64,000 bases of DNA from Oscillatoriales cyanobacterium CG2_30_40_61 (GCA_001873365.1 MNYZ01000107.1:1-64000), one strand, 5' to 3'. Positions 18,619-27,991 are shown, counted from the first letter of the stretch. A program made the numbers and translations. Notes: generated by a model from the letters alone, not told the origin.

Positions 18619-19836
18619 ATGACAACAAATACCATCCCAAAACCCTATAATCACCTAAGTGAACTATTACCTAGTCTAAAAGCGATCGCAATTCTATGGA
18701 TTGTACTCTATCACATTTGGGCTTATACAAAAGGATATCTCAAATTTTCAGAAATCACTGAGATTTTGACTGGAAATGGTGTTAAAGGGTTAGTGGAAGG
18801 ATCGCTTAATTTATTCTGTTCCATGGGAGAACAGGGGGTGCATATTTTCCTAATTGCTAGTGGGTTTGGACTGGCAACTTCTTGGTGGAAAAGTTATCAA
18901 AAAACACCCGATCACCCTAATATTATAGCATTAATTCCCTTTTGGAAACGGCGATTATTAAGAATTTTTCCCTTGTATTGGATTGCTCATATTTTTGCCT
19001 TATTAATATACTTAATTAACCCGGAATGGGTTCCCTTTGGTCAAGAAGTTTGGAGTCAAGGCGGGTTAACAATTACGGCGGCAATTTTCGCTAGTTTAAC
19101 CACTTTGAGAAATTTTATTATGCCCTTTTATACCTTCTTAAATGGGGCTTGGTGGTATGTGGGGTTAATAGTTCAACTTTATTTGGTTTTTCCCTTTTTA
19201 ATTCGTTGGGGGAAACGCTGGGGATGGCAAAATCTCTTAATTAATTCTGTGGTTATTTCTTTACTATATCGGGGATTGATTGTGTTGCTTCCGATTAGTG
19301 ATCCGATCACAGATCGATTATTGCGGGGGGCATTTTTTCCCTCTCGTTTATTTGAATTTGTCTTAGGTATTGTTTTAGCGATCGCATTATTAGAACAAAA
19401 TTCAAGATCAGATAAATTATTAAACTGGAGTCAAAATTTACTATTTAAACGGCGATGGCTGGGTTTTTTAATAATATTTTGGGCTTTAGGATTAGCCTGT
19501 GATTGGGGATCGGAATCAGGATTAATGGCTTGGAGAATTCCGGCTGATTTTTTCCTAGGAATTGGAGAATTTTTTGCCCTATTTCAAATTATCAATTATT
19601 TACCTAATCTGAAACCTTGGTTAAATCCTATTGGCGACACATCCTATGGAATTTACCTAATTCACATGAATTTAGAAACAGGTTTATGGGTCGGAATGGG
19701 TTTTATCTCCTTTTATTGGTTACGTTTATTTGTGGTAGTGGCGATCGCCTGTTTCTTAGGAGGATTATTTGATCTTGCTGGGAATTGGATAATTAAACAG
19801 GGGTTAAAAAGTCCTCCCTTTTCTTCCCCCAAATAA
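18619..19836 (+). CDS. Acyltransferase family 3 (OafA-like) membrane protein
   Basis: 405 aa with about ten transmembrane segments. The family motif is visible in LPSLKAIAILWIVLYHIW (the catalytic-type His in YHI) and in WKRRLLRIFPLYW. GDTSYGIYLIHM near the C-terminus is the standard closing motif. Such proteins O-acylate surface sugars. Position after the glycosyltransferases supports decoration of the same polysaccharide. Confidence 0.85.
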   Translation: MTTNTIPKPYNHLSELLPSLKAIAILWIVLYHIWAYTKGYLKFSEITEILTGNGVKGLVEGSLNLFCSMGEQGVHIFLIASGFGLATSWWKSYQKTPDHPNIIALIPFWKRRLLRIFPLYWIAHIFALLIYLINPEWVPFGQEVWSQGGLTITAAIFASLTTLRNFIMPFYTFLNGAWWYVGLIVQLYLVFPFLIRWGKRWGWQNLLINSVVISLLYRGLIVLLPISDPITDRLLRGAFFPSRLFEFVLGIVLAIALLEQNSRSDKLLNWSQNLLFKRRWLGFLIIFWALGLACDWGSESGLMAWRIPADFFLGIGEFFALFQIINYLPNLKPWLNPIGDTSYGIYLIHMNLETGLWVGMGFISFYWLRLFVVVAIACFLGGLFDLAGNWIIKQGLKSPPFSSPK

Positions 19837-19851
19837 CCCCAAAATCTATAA

Positions 19852-21057
19852 TTACTTAACTTCCGTTACCCGCCAACTCAATTTTAAATTTAGCCAGAAA
19901 TTCCAAAAAGTCACAATAGCGATCGCAATTACCTTTGCTAAATAGGCATTCATTCCAAACAAATTAAACAGAATATTCACCAATAGCACATTTAAAATCA
20001 ACCCCGACAAACAAATTAAGTTAAACTTCAAAAATCGTTTAAACCGTTTTCCCGTACCTTTTTGATGGCTAGAAATATCTCCAAAAGTCCAAAGATCATT
20101 CCAGATAAAATTATTAATAATCGCTACTTCTGCCGAGAATATGGCACTACGGGTTAAAGCTAAACCAACAACAGTATAGAGGAGATAAAACACTCCCATA
20201 TCCACAAAAACCCCACTAAAACCCACAACTCCAAACCGCAAAAACCTCATTACCGGCCATCGAGCTAAACGCAATTTAACTAAATGTTGTAAATATTCAA
20301 TATATTGTTTCCAAGTTACTTTGCTTTCCCCTTCTAAGCGTTCTTGGAATACATAACCCACTTCTCCCACCCAACGAATTTGCCCCCGACCTAACACTTC
20401 AATTAAAATTTTATAGCCAATAGGATCAAGAGTTCTTCCAGCAATTGCTTCCCTTTTTACCATAAAATAGCCACTCATCGGATCAGAAACTCTACCAATA
20501 ACACCGGGTAAAATAATTAATCCTAAAACCTGCGCCCCCCTCGATAAAAAGCGCCGAATCACACTCCAATCACTAACCCCTCCCCCTTCAACATGGCGAC
20601 TCCCAACAGCTAAATCTGCACCCCGTTCTATTTCAGCTAAAAGTTGTAATAAACTTTCTGGAGGATGTTGTAAATCCGCATCAATTACCCCTAAAATTTC
20701 CCCTCTAGCCGCTTGCCAACCCCTAATCACCGCCGTTGATAATCCCCGTTCTTCCTGACGTCGCATGACGAGTAATTGGGGAAATTCTGGGATTAACTCC
20801 GCCGCGACTTTCCAAGTCAAATCAGGACTATCATCATCAACAATAATTAACTCATATTCATTAGGAATTGCTCGGTCTAATAACTGAGTTAATTGTTCAA
20901 CAATCGGTCTAACATTTTCGCTTTCTTTATAAGTGGGAATAATCAAAGATAATCTAATCGCAAACTCACTAATTTCCGTGGGAATAGTGGCTTGGGGAGG
21001 AATTTGTAATGGCCCGGTTGGAACCGGAATTAAATTATTGACTTCGGGAAAATCCAT
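19852..21057 (-). CDS. GT2 dolichol-phosphate-mannose-synthase-like enzyme fused to GtrA domain
   Basis: 401 aa. The GT-A domain at about residues 35-260 has LSLIIPTYKESENV, IIVDDDSPD, GVIDADLQHPP and the DPMSGYFMVKR region of DPM1-like synthases. From about 270 a GtrA-like domain with four helices starts at FLRFGVVGFSGVFVDMG. Such fusions make a polyprenyl-phosphate sugar and are thought to help move it across the membrane. This supplies the kind of donor that the GT-C enzyme at 16912 would use. It converges with the acyltransferase gene. Confidence 0.87.
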   Translation of the reverse strand: MDFPEVNNLIPVPTGPLQIPPQATIPTEISEFAIRLSLIIPTYKESENVRPIVEQLTQLLDRAIPNEYELIIVDDDSPDLTWKVAAELIPEFPQLLVMRRQEERGLSTAVIRGWQAARGEILGVIDADLQHPPESLLQLLAEIERGADLAVGSRHVEGGGVSDWSVIRRFLSRGAQVLGLIILPGVIGRVSDPMSGYFMVKREAIAGRTLDPIGYKILIEVLGRGQIRWVGEVGYVFQERLEGESKVTWKQYIEYLQHLVKLRLARWPVMRFLRFGVVGFSGVFVDMGVFYLLYTVVGLALTRSAIFSAEVAIINNFIWNDLWTFGDISSHQKGTGKRFKRFLKFNLICLSGLILNVLLVNILFNLFGMNAYLAKVIAIAIVTFWNFWLNLKLSWRVTEVK

Positions 21058-21087
21058 ATCGGGTTTGACCTGATTAATTTTTACTGT

Positions 21088-21297
21088 TCACATATCATTA
21101 AATCTAACACGACCCGTCTGAACATAATCAAATACTCGATTAATTTGGTTGCGTTCAGATTCGGTAATATCTTTATCAGATAAAATAGCCGACATTAATC
21201 TCAAATAATCAGCATGACCCAATTGACCAGAATTGACAATCCGATCCGTCACTTGACTAATTGAGATTTTAGAGCGAGTGGGAAGTGTCCACAGCAT
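21088..21297 (-). CDS. Small conserved cyanobacterial protein, unknown function
   Basis: 69 aa, acidic and helical, starting MLWTLPTRSKISISQVTDR, with a later DITESERNQINRVFDYVQTG. I recognise this general type as a short protein common in cyanobacteria but know no function. It is 30 bases upstream of the GT2-GtrA gene on the same strand, so probably co-transcribed with it. Confidence 0.65.
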   Translation of the reverse strand: MLWTLPTRSKISISQVTDRIVNSGQLGHADYLRLMSAILSDKDITESERNQINRVFDYVQTGRVRFNDM

Positions 21298-21428
21298 TGT
21301 AACCTTAACCTCTTTAATTTAATTCTTGACTAATTTTGCGATAAAATTTGCTAAACTAACAAATTAGGCTCCGCAAAGTCTTAACTATTCTAAACCCTAA
21401 TCAAATCATTTGGTGGAGATTGCTTTTT

Positions 21429-22202
21429 ATGCAAATTCAACTAATTCCAGTCCTCTCTGATAACTATATTTTTTTACTGTACGATCGCGATCGGAAAATT
21501 GCCGCCGTTGTTGACCCTGCAGAAGCCTATCCTGTTTTACAACATTTACAGAGATTAGATGCCGAATTAGTTGCAATTTTTAACACTCACCATCATAGCG
21601 ATCATGTTGGGGGAAATACTCAACTGATTAAAGAATATCCCGATCTTACCGTTTATGGAGGTGAAGAAGATCGAGGCAGAATCCCCGGTCAAATGGTATT
21701 TTTAAAACCGGGTGATCAGGTTCAATTCGGCGATCAAATCGGGCAGGTTTTATTTGTTCCCGGTCATACAAAAGCCCACATTGCCTATTATTTTCCGCCC
21801 CAAAATCCTGATCAAACCGGGGATTTATTCTGTGGCGACACTTTATTTGCCGGGGGTTGTGGTCGTTTATTTGAAGGTACTCCCCAACAAATGTTGACAT
21901 CTTTAAATCAATTTCGCAACCTCCCCGAAACCACTCGGGTTTGGTGCGCCCACGAATATACTCTTAATAACTTAAAATTTGCCTTAACGGTTGATGCTGA
22001 TAATCAAGATTTACAGGATCGTTTTCAACAAGTTACGGTAGCCCGCAGTCAAAATCAAGCCACAATTCCTTCAAATATTGGTTTAGAAAAACGCACTAAT
22101 CCTTTTTTGCGTTGGGATATTCCCACTCTACAAACGGCGGTTAATAGCCATGATCCCGTTCAAACCTTTGCCCGTTTGCGGGGTATGAAGGATCAGTTTT
22201 AA
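21429..22202 (+). CDS. gloB: Hydroxyacylglutathione hydrolase (glyoxalase II)
   Basis: About 257 aa from the ATG at 21429; a TTG three codons earlier is possible, but GGTGGAG is better spaced for the ATG. Metallo-beta-lactamase fold with the binuclear metal motif [10 protein letters not shown], then [13 protein letters not shown] and [18 protein letters not shown], and the glyoxalase II C-terminus (TNPFLRWD). It hydrolyses S-lactoylglutathione in methylglyoxal detoxification. Full length. Confidence 0.92.
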   Translation: MQIQLIPVLSDNYIFLLYDRDRKIAAVVDPAEAYPVLQHLQRLDAELVAIFNTHHHSDHVGGNTQLIKEYPDLTVYGGEEDRGRIPGQMVFLKPGDQVQFGDQIGQVLFVPGHTKAHIAYYFPPQNPDQTGDLFCGDTLFAGGCGRLFEGTPQQMLTSLNQFRNLPETTRVWCAHEYTLNNLKFALTVDADNQDLQDRFQQVTVARSQNQATIPSNIGLEKRTNPFLRWDIPTLQTAVNSHDPVQTFARLRGMKDQF

Positions 22203-22209
22203 GGATAAA

Positions 22210-22311
22210 TCAGAGTTCCCAATCTTCGATTTGTAAGTAGGGAACTCGGCTAAATTCCGTGGTATTGTGCGTGACTAAAACTAAATTATTAGCTAAAGTG
22301 ATCGCTTGATA
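22210..22311 (-). pseudogene. vapC (PIN-domain toxin) C-terminal remnant
   Basis: Immediately after the stop of the antitoxin-like gene, in the same frame, about 33 codons read AITLANNLVLVTHNTTEF and end with SRVPYLQIEDWEL. This is the typical end of a VapC-type PIN nuclease (NNLTLVTHN... LQLEDW). The rest of the toxin, including the first catalytic acids, is missing. A deletion has joined the antitoxin's 3' end to the toxin's last 100 bases. No activity is expected. Confidence 0.8.
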
Positions 22312-22524
22312 TTATCCTTGATTTTCTCGGACTAATGGTTCACCCACCCAGCCACCAATTACCTCCTCAAAAAACCCAGGTTGCCAATTTTCATGTTTCG
22401 GGGTTTCACTCTTAGCTTGAAAGATCACAATAGCTTCTAAGTCTGTATCTTTAAATTCTGCTGGCATTTGTACCCGTAATATTCCATCCTCACCAATGTG
22501 TCCTTTGAACTGAATACTCTGCAT
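22312..22524 (-). CDS. VapB-like antitoxin, C-terminally truncated
   Basis: 70 aa. N-terminal MQSIQFKGHIGEDGILRVQMP is the AbrB/VapB-like strand pattern, followed by a C-terminal toxin-binding region with FFEEVIGGWVGEPLVRENQG. Family members usually continue about eight more residues (EYE...). Here the protein stops at the deletion joint with the vapC remnant. It may still bind DNA, but it has no cognate toxin here. Confidence 0.7.
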   Translation of the reverse strand: MQSIQFKGHIGEDGILRVQMPAEFKDTDLEAIVIFQAKSETPKHENWQPGFFEEVIGGWVGEPLVRENQG

Positions 22525-22678
22525 AGCAGCCTCCGGGGTTAATCATGCCAACTAAGTCTGTATTGTACTACGCGATTACGAATACCCTAAATAGGGATAA
22601 GTTGATTATGGACTTGCGATCGCACCCTAATCTTGTTAATATAGAGTGTTTGGGTTAAAAAAAATATAGGAACTGATC

Positions 22679-23137
22679 ATGGCAAAGCGTACTCAAGTTG
22701 TTCTGACCAAAGATGTGATTAAACTGGGAAAAAATGGGGATCTCGTAGAAGTCGCCCCCGGTTATGCTCGTAACTATTTGATCCCTCAAAGTATAGCAGT
22801 TCGGGCTACCCCCGGCATTCTCAGACAGGTAGAACGGCGTCGGGAAGAAGAACGTCAACGCCAACTGGAACTAAAACAACAGGCTGAAACTCAGAAACAA
22901 GCTCTCGAAGCAGTTGGTGTGTTCAAAATTGCTAAACAAGTTGGGGAAGAAAACGCAATTTTTGGTACTGTTACAGAAAAAGAATTAGCAGAATTGATTC
23001 AACAAGCAACGGGTCAAGAAGTTGATCGTCGGGAAATTACTCTCCCCAGTATCAGTAAATTAGGAACCTATAAAGCCCATATTAAGTTACATTCTGACGT
23101 GACGGCTGATGTAGAAGTTGAAGTGGTTTCTTTGTAA
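22679..23137 (+). CDS. rplI: 50S ribosomal protein L9
   Basis: 152 aa. The N-terminal signature [21 protein letters not shown] is present as [20 protein letters not shown], followed by a long connecting helix (about 45-75) and the C-terminal rRNA-binding domain ([12 protein letters not shown]). Full length. rplI is commonly next to dnaB; here a 2.8 kb cassette on the opposite strand separates them. Confidence 0.97.
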   Translation: MAKRTQVVLTKDVIKLGKNGDLVEVAPGYARNYLIPQSIAVRATPGILRQVERRREEERQRQLELKQQAETQKQALEAVGVFKIAKQVGEENAIFGTVTEKELAELIQQATGQEVDRREITLPSISKLGTYKAHIKLHSDVTADVEVEVVSL

Positions 23138-23182
23138 ATTTTTATTCGACTCAATTTAACCAATTTTAACAGGTTTCCCTTT

Positions 23183-23219
23183 AAGCCCGAACTTGAGTTC
23201 AGGGCTTATTTTTATTTTT
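23183..23219 (+). terminator. Rho-independent terminator of rplI
   Basis: Stem AAGCCC/GGGCTT with an inner GAACT/AGTTC stem, followed by ATTTTTATTTTT. It lies 46 bases after the rplI stop. It sits 11 bases before the convergent TOPRIM-like gene's stop. Confidence 0.85.
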
Positions 23220-23229
23220 CTGTTAAAAT

Positions 23230-24366
23230 TTAAGCACGGATTGGACTGTGAGCAATACAAAAATCTACCACGACCTGTCCAATTTTTTCCCATTCTGGCT
23301 TCATATCATTGTTAAATTCCCTAGCAATTTTATGAGGTTCTATTTTTTCCAAATATTCAATAGTATTATCAAGCGTATGTTCTCCAAATCCTAATGAAAT
23401 TTGACATTGACAATTATTTTTAGGATTTTTAATCTTACATTTCCAATCAGCTAGACAATCATCATTTATACACTTTAAAATTGTATTGATTGCCACAACA
23501 TTACTTTCCCAAAATGATTTATCCTTTGGGTTAGTAGAACTAAATATTTTATACATTAACGTTCCTTGTTTTATATCTAAAAAATGTTTTATCTGATATC
23601 CACTAATGTCTTGAAGTGTTTTAATTCTTTTCATTGCGTCTTCTCGTTCTTTATTTTTTGAGCAAATTTCAATTAAAATTGAATCAGGGATTAAATTCTC
23701 AATTTCGTGTACATCAAGGATAAAAACTTTTGTTCTAAAAAACTGTGAATTTTGATTTTGATCAATTGATGCTATTAATGCTGCGGTACTCCCTAGCTTT
23801 CCTTCAGGAGAAATTCGATCACTATCTAAAATACACAAACACAAACGCTTTGTTTTTTGTTGAATATTATCATATTCAATATTAATTGTGTTACCACCTC
23901 CTCCCCTGGATTCACACTCTATTTTAATATTTATTTTTTGCCATATTACATAAACTCTAGCTACAGTTTGATAAAAAAAAGTATCCCTGCTATTTTCACA
24001 AAGGAGTATTGTTTTCTGTATTGACTCCGTATTCTCAAAAAATCCTAAAGGAACTTGAATAAGTTCTTTACCGGATAAAGAACTTAATCTTGGTTCTAAA
24101 ATATCAGTAATTTCAATGTATCTTGTTACAACAGAAAGATAGGATCTCAACTCAGAAAATTTATTGTAAAGCATATTATAAATAACTTGTGTCGTTTTAG
24201 ATAAGTCTTGACATTGGGTAATTATTTTCAAAGTTTTCCTATCTGAAATCACTAAATGTTTACCTTCTCGAACAGCATTTGCTAAATTTTCTAAAGCTGG
24301 AATAGTTTCTGGTTTATCCCAAATATCATTATTATCAAAAACAGATTTATGAATATTAATCAGCAT
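23230..24366 (-). CDS. TOPRIM-like effector candidate, partner of the adjacent ATPase
   Basis: 378 aa. No family is recognised with certainty. Residues 119-185 look like a TOPRIM core: ILLCENSRDTFFY (Glu124), then RGGGGN (154-159), then CLCILDSDRIS (Asp181, Asp183). This order resembles the AriB/DUF4435 and OLD nuclease arrangement. Cysteines near residues 305-325 (CINDDCLADWKC, CQCQ) may bind metal. The ATG at 24366 directly abuts the ATPase stop codon (TAG-ATG), so translation is coupled. With the ATPase it resembles two-gene anti-phage modules such as PARIS or split OLD systems; that is inference. Confidence 0.6.
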   Translation of the reverse strand: MLINIHKSVFDNNDIWDKPETIPALENLANAVREGKHLVISDRKTLKIITQCQDLSKTTQVIYNMLYNKFSELRSYLSVVTRYIEITDILEPRLSSLSGKELIQVPLGFFENTESIQKTILLCENSRDTFFYQTVARVYVIWQKINIKIECESRGGGGNTINIEYDNIQQKTKRLCLCILDSDRISPEGKLGSTAALIASIDQNQNSQFFRTKVFILDVHEIENLIPDSILIEICSKNKEREDAMKRIKTLQDISGYQIKHFLDIKQGTLMYKIFSSTNPKDKSFWESNVVAINTILKCINDDCLADWKCKIKNPKNNCQCQISLGFGEHTLDNTIEYLEKIEPHKIAREFNNDMKPEWEKIGQVVVDFCIAHSPIRA

Positions 24367-25992
24367 CTATACAAGCTCCATTTCAAAGAATCCCAATGGC
24401 CAATTTTCCAAATATCCTTCAGCATCAAATTGAGAAGTTCTTACTTGTATTTCTCCAGATTCTTCGGAAGGTTCAAACAAAACAATATTAATATCATCAG
24501 GAGAGATTTTTTTCTCAGCTACTAAATGTCCCAGTCGATTCACTAATACTTCACTGTGAGTTTCAATCACTAAACGTAAATCAATATCATTGTTTCTCGC
24601 TGTGTTAATCGCTGCAACAAAGGCATCTGTTAAAGTTCCTTGTAGACGAGGATGAAGATGTAACTCAGGTTGTTCAATGGCATAAGTTACTATTCTTTCA
24701 TTGACAGAATGAGATGCTGATTTAGTTTGAAATTTTGGAAATACACTTAATAACCATAGTTGAGTAATAATCGGAAGAATTTGTGAAAAACCAAACCCAG
24801 TATCAGCAATATTCAAATCTTCCTTAGAGTTTTTGGGTTTTATCATTAAAGAAATATGCCCAAGGCTCGATATAATTGAAGGCTCAAAACCAAATTGTTC
24901 TAAAGTCCATTCCGAAAAGTTTTTTCTTTCTTCATCGGTTAAATTGCGTAAAAACATAGCCAGATTTTTTCCTTGATAATCAACTTCATCAACTGCTAAA
25001 TCTTGAGTTCGATAATATCGTTCTGCGGTAGCTCTTACTGGCCCCATATAACTAATTTTTCGTGAGAAATTAGTTATAATGTTATCACATTTTTCAAGAA
25101 TAAATGGAATTGAATTAGCAATAATTAAATTTTTAAATGTTTTAAATTCTTCGGTTTCAATTGTCCATTGGCTTGTTTTTTTCTGCCAAGATTTTGTAGA
25201 AAAAGGATTATTTTGAATGTCTTTTAACATATTTTCTGAACTGCCTAAACCAAAATATAGTGCTTTTCCTATAATGGTTTCTTTTTTTGTTGAATGATGA
25301 GATTTTTTTTTCGTTTGTTCTATTAAAGCATTCAATAAAGTTGGCAATGCTCTAGTTCTCCTTAGTCTCATCAAAAAATATGATGTTTCAGAATTACTAT
25401 CTTTATTATTATCAATATATTCTGTTATTATTGGTAATAATGATCTGTTCTCAATTCGTTGAGAAATATATTTATTGCCTAATTTTAAAATATCCAGAGA
25501 ATTAACATAGAAATGAGTTACATATTCATCATCATTAAATTCTAATTTGATTTCAGAATCCTCTAATTTCAAAATTAGTCTACTGGCTATAGTAGTCTGT
25601 TTTTTCTGATCTTGGGATACTTGTAGTGTTAACTCTATATTTAGACTATTTAGGATTCGTAGTGGTTGAGGATTAAGTAAAATATATGGAAGATCCATAT
25701 ATAATAAGTAATTGGATCGTTCTGATTCTAATTTAAACTTGAAAGATAAAGCAATATTATTATCAGATTTCCTTTTATGAGCATCATTAAAATTGCCAAA
25801 ATCAACAAGACGACCTGACCACAAAATAGGGCCAGTTGTTCTCGACTCTATACTTTGCTTTAAAAGTGGAAAAACACGCAAAAAGCTACTTTTACCCGAA
25901 CTATTTTGTCCAAGAAGAACTGTTAAAGGCTTGATTTTGATATCACCAGTATCAGACAAACAGCGTAATCTTTCAACTCTAATAGAATCCAT
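24367..25992 (-). CDS. AAA/ABC-type ATPase, OLD-like with DUF3696 C-terminus
   Basis: 541 aa. Walker A GQNSSGKS at 28-35, directly after IKPLTVLL. A long insert (about 60-330) is rich in charged helices. A signature-like GFGFSQILPI precedes Walker B YAIEQPELHLHPRLQ and the histidine-containing VIETHSEVLVNRL. The end, YLENWPLGFFEMELV, matches the DUF3696 C-terminal pattern. This is the SMC/OLD-like single-protein ATPase type used in several defence systems. It is the first gene of a two-gene unit with the TOPRIM-like gene and lies between rplI and dnaB. It is AT-richer than its neighbours, consistent with transfer. Confidence 0.82.
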   Translation of the reverse strand: MDSIRVERLRCLSDTGDIKIKPLTVLLGQNSSGKSSFLRVFPLLKQSIESRTTGPILWSGRLVDFGNFNDAHKRKSDNNIALSFKFKLESERSNYLLYMDLPYILLNPQPLRILNSLNIELTLQVSQDQKKQTTIASRLILKLEDSEIKLEFNDDEYVTHFYVNSLDILKLGNKYISQRIENRSLLPIITEYIDNNKDSNSETSYFLMRLRRTRALPTLLNALIEQTKKKSHHSTKKETIIGKALYFGLGSSENMLKDIQNNPFSTKSWQKKTSQWTIETEEFKTFKNLIIANSIPFILEKCDNIITNFSRKISYMGPVRATAERYYRTQDLAVDEVDYQGKNLAMFLRNLTDEERKNFSEWTLEQFGFEPSIISSLGHISLMIKPKNSKEDLNIADTGFGFSQILPIITQLWLLSVFPKFQTKSASHSVNERIVTYAIEQPELHLHPRLQGTLTDAFVAAINTARNNDIDLRLVIETHSEVLVNRLGHLVAEKKISPDDINIVLFEPSEESGEIQVRTSQFDAEGYLENWPLGFFEMELV

Positions 25993-26127
25993 AAATCTTA
26001 CCTAATCTAACTACTTTTTCAAAGCCATTACCAGATGGACTATATAACCATTGTTGAAAATGCTTGATTATTCTATAATAGAGTTTAACATAAAATGATC
26101 TAATCGGCTTATCAATTAACTCATGCG

Positions 26128-27900
26128 ATGAATGAACCTCAATTTTCCAGTATTAGCGATCGCCTTCCTCCCCAAAACATAGAAGCAGAGGAAGCCATTT
26201 TAGGGGGCATTCTCCTCGATCCAGAAGCCATTAGTCGGGTAGCAGAATTATTACAACCAGAATCCTTTGCCCTCAAATCCCATCAAATTATTTATCGGGC
26301 AACTTTAACCCTACATTTTCAAGGAAAACCTACGGATTTAATGACCGTTACTACTTGGTTAGCGGATCAAAATTTACTCGAACAAGTGGGGGGACAATTA
26401 AAATTAACTCAACTGGTAGATCGCACGGTTTCGGCGGTTAATATTGATCAATATGGCTTATTAATTTTAGATAAAAAAATCCGTCGCAGCATGATTACTG
26501 GGGGACATAATATTATTGAATTAGCCTATGATACTAGCCAAGATTTAGAAACCGTTCTCGATAAAGCCGAACAACAAATCTTTAATATTTCCCAAGTTCG
26601 ACCCCAACAGGATTTAGTATCAATTGGAGAAACTTTAATTGATACTTTCCAAGAAATTGAAGACCGCAATGAGGGAATTTCCTTACCCGGTATTCCCTGC
26701 GGATTTTATGATTTAGATGCGATGACAGGAGGTTTTCAACGGTCGGATTTAATTATTATTGCGGGTAGGCCATCAATGGGAAAAACGAGTTTTGCTGTCG
26801 GTTTAGGACATAATATTGCTAAGGGTCAAAAACTCCCCATTGCGGTTTTTAGTTTAGAAATGTCGAAGGGGCAATTAGTCCAAAGACTATTATCTAGTGA
26901 AGCAAAAATAGAAAGTAACCGCATTCGTTCCGGTAGAATTAGTCAATCGGAATGGGAACCTTTAACCATGGCAATTAGTTCCTTAGCAGAATTACCCATT
27001 TTTATTGATGATACTCCCAATATTACCGTAACTGAAATGCGTTCTAAAGCTCGAAGATTACAAGCTGAAAATGGGGGGGTATTAGGGTTAATTTTAATAG
27101 ATTATTTACAATTAATGGAAGGAGCTAGTGATAATCGGGTGCAGGAATTATCGAGAATTACCCGGTCATTAAAAGGATTAGCCAGAGAATTAAATGTCCC
27201 GGTAATTGCCTTATCCCAGTTAAGTCGTAGCGTTGAATCTCGCACTAATAAACGCCCAATGTTATCGGATTTAAGAGAATCTGGTTGTTTAACAGGTGAT
27301 AGTCTAGTCACATTAGCAGATACTGGATTACAAGTACCCATTAAAGAATTAATAGGTAAATCTGGTTTTCCAGTTTGGGCATTAAATGAAAAAACAATGA
27401 AGCTAGAAATAGCAATTGTGAGTAATGCCTTTTCTACGGGTATCAAACCTGTATTTACGTTAACAACTCGACTCGGAAGAAAAATTAGAGCAACAGCTAA
27501 TCACAAATTTCTAACAATTCAGGGTTGGAAAAGACTGGATGAATTGAGTGGAAGCTTTCCTATTGCTTTACCCGATTCTCCTATAGAAAATAGTGATATT
27601 AACTGGGATGAAATAGTTTCAATTATACCTGATGGAGAAGAAGAAGTATTTGATTTAACAGTTCCTGGTTTGCATAATTTTATAGCAAATAACATTATTG
27701 TTCACAATTCAATTGAACAAGATGCAGATTTAGTGATGATGATCTATCGAGATGACTATTATAATCCTGATACCCCAGACCGAGGAATTACCGAAATTAT
27801 TATGGCTAAACATCGGAACGGCCCCACAGGAACCATTAAACTATTATTTGATCCTCAATTCACTAAATTCAGAAATTTAGCCAATCCTCGTTCTAGCTAA
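26128..27900 (+). CDS. dnaB: Replicative DNA helicase with embedded intein
   Basis: 590 codons, of which 141 (387-527) are an intein, leaving a mature helicase of about 449 aa. The N-terminal DnaB domain starts at LPPQNIEAEEAILGGILLD. The RecA-like core has Walker A AGRPSMGKT at 212-220 and LILIDYLQLM as Walker B. The intein interrupts LRESG/SIEQDADLV. After splicing the helicase is complete (MAKHRNGPTG near the end). It unwinds DNA at the replication fork. Confidence 0.96.
   Translation: MNEPQFSSISDRLPPQNIEAEEAILGGILLDPEAISRVAELLQPESFALKSHQIIYRATLTLHFQGKPTDLMTVTTWLADQNLLEQVGGQLKLTQLVDRTVSAVNIDQYGLLILDKKIRRSMITGGHNIIELAYDTSQDLETVLDKAEQQIFNISQVRPQQDLVSIGETLIDTFQEIEDRNEGISLPGIPCGFYDLDAMTGGFQRSDLIIIAGRPSMGKTSFAVGLGHNIAKGQKLPIAVFSLEMSKGQLVQRLLSSEAKIESNRIRSGRISQSEWEPLTMAISSLAELPIFIDDTPNITVTEMRSKARRLQAENGGVLGLILIDYLQLMEGASDNRVQELSRITRSLKGLARELNVPVIALSQLSRSVESRTNKRPMLSDLRESGCLTGDSLVTLADTGLQVPIKELIGKSGFPVWALNEKTMKLEIAIVSNAFSTGIKPVFTLTTRLGRKIRATANHKFLTIQGWKRLDELSGSFPIALPDSPIENSDINWDEIVSIIPDGEEEVFDLTVPGLHNFIANNIIVHNSIEQDADLVMMIYRDDYYNPDTPDRGITEIIMAKHRNGPTGTIKLLFDPQFTKFRNLANPRSS
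27286..27708 (+). other. DnaB mini-intein (no homing endonuclease)
   Basis: Codons 387-527 of dnaB. It begins with Cys1 (CLTGDSLVTL, block A), has block B ATANHKFLT with the T-x-x-H motif, block F EVFDLTVPGLHNF and block G IIVHN followed by Ser+1. It closely resembles the known Synechocystis DnaB intein, but the space between blocks B and F is only about 40 residues with no LAGLIDADG motifs, so the endonuclease is absent. All splicing residues look intact, so self-splicing is expected. Confidence 0.95.
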
Positions 27901-27909
27901 ATTAATACA

Positions 27910-27957
27910 CAGAAACCGGGTTTCTTCATAGAGATCACGACTAGAAACCCGGTTTAT
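27910..27957. repeat. Isolated REP unit between dnaB and FKBP gene
   Basis: AGAAACCGGGTTTCTTC, then about 18 bases, then AGAAACCCGGTTTATT. Same half-sites as the RAYT-linked array at 24-130 and 749-1065, but with a shorter spacer. It lies between the 3' ends of two convergent genes and could act as a bidirectional transcript end. Confidence 0.8.
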
Positions 27958-27991
27958 TGGAGCTTGTTTATAACTTTTAAGGATGAAATAA

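Noticed and set aside
23230-25992. Naming the ATPase/TOPRIM pair as PARIS or Gabija
   Set aside because: The motifs are similar in kind, but neither protein matches those families clearly enough by eye; left as a candidate.
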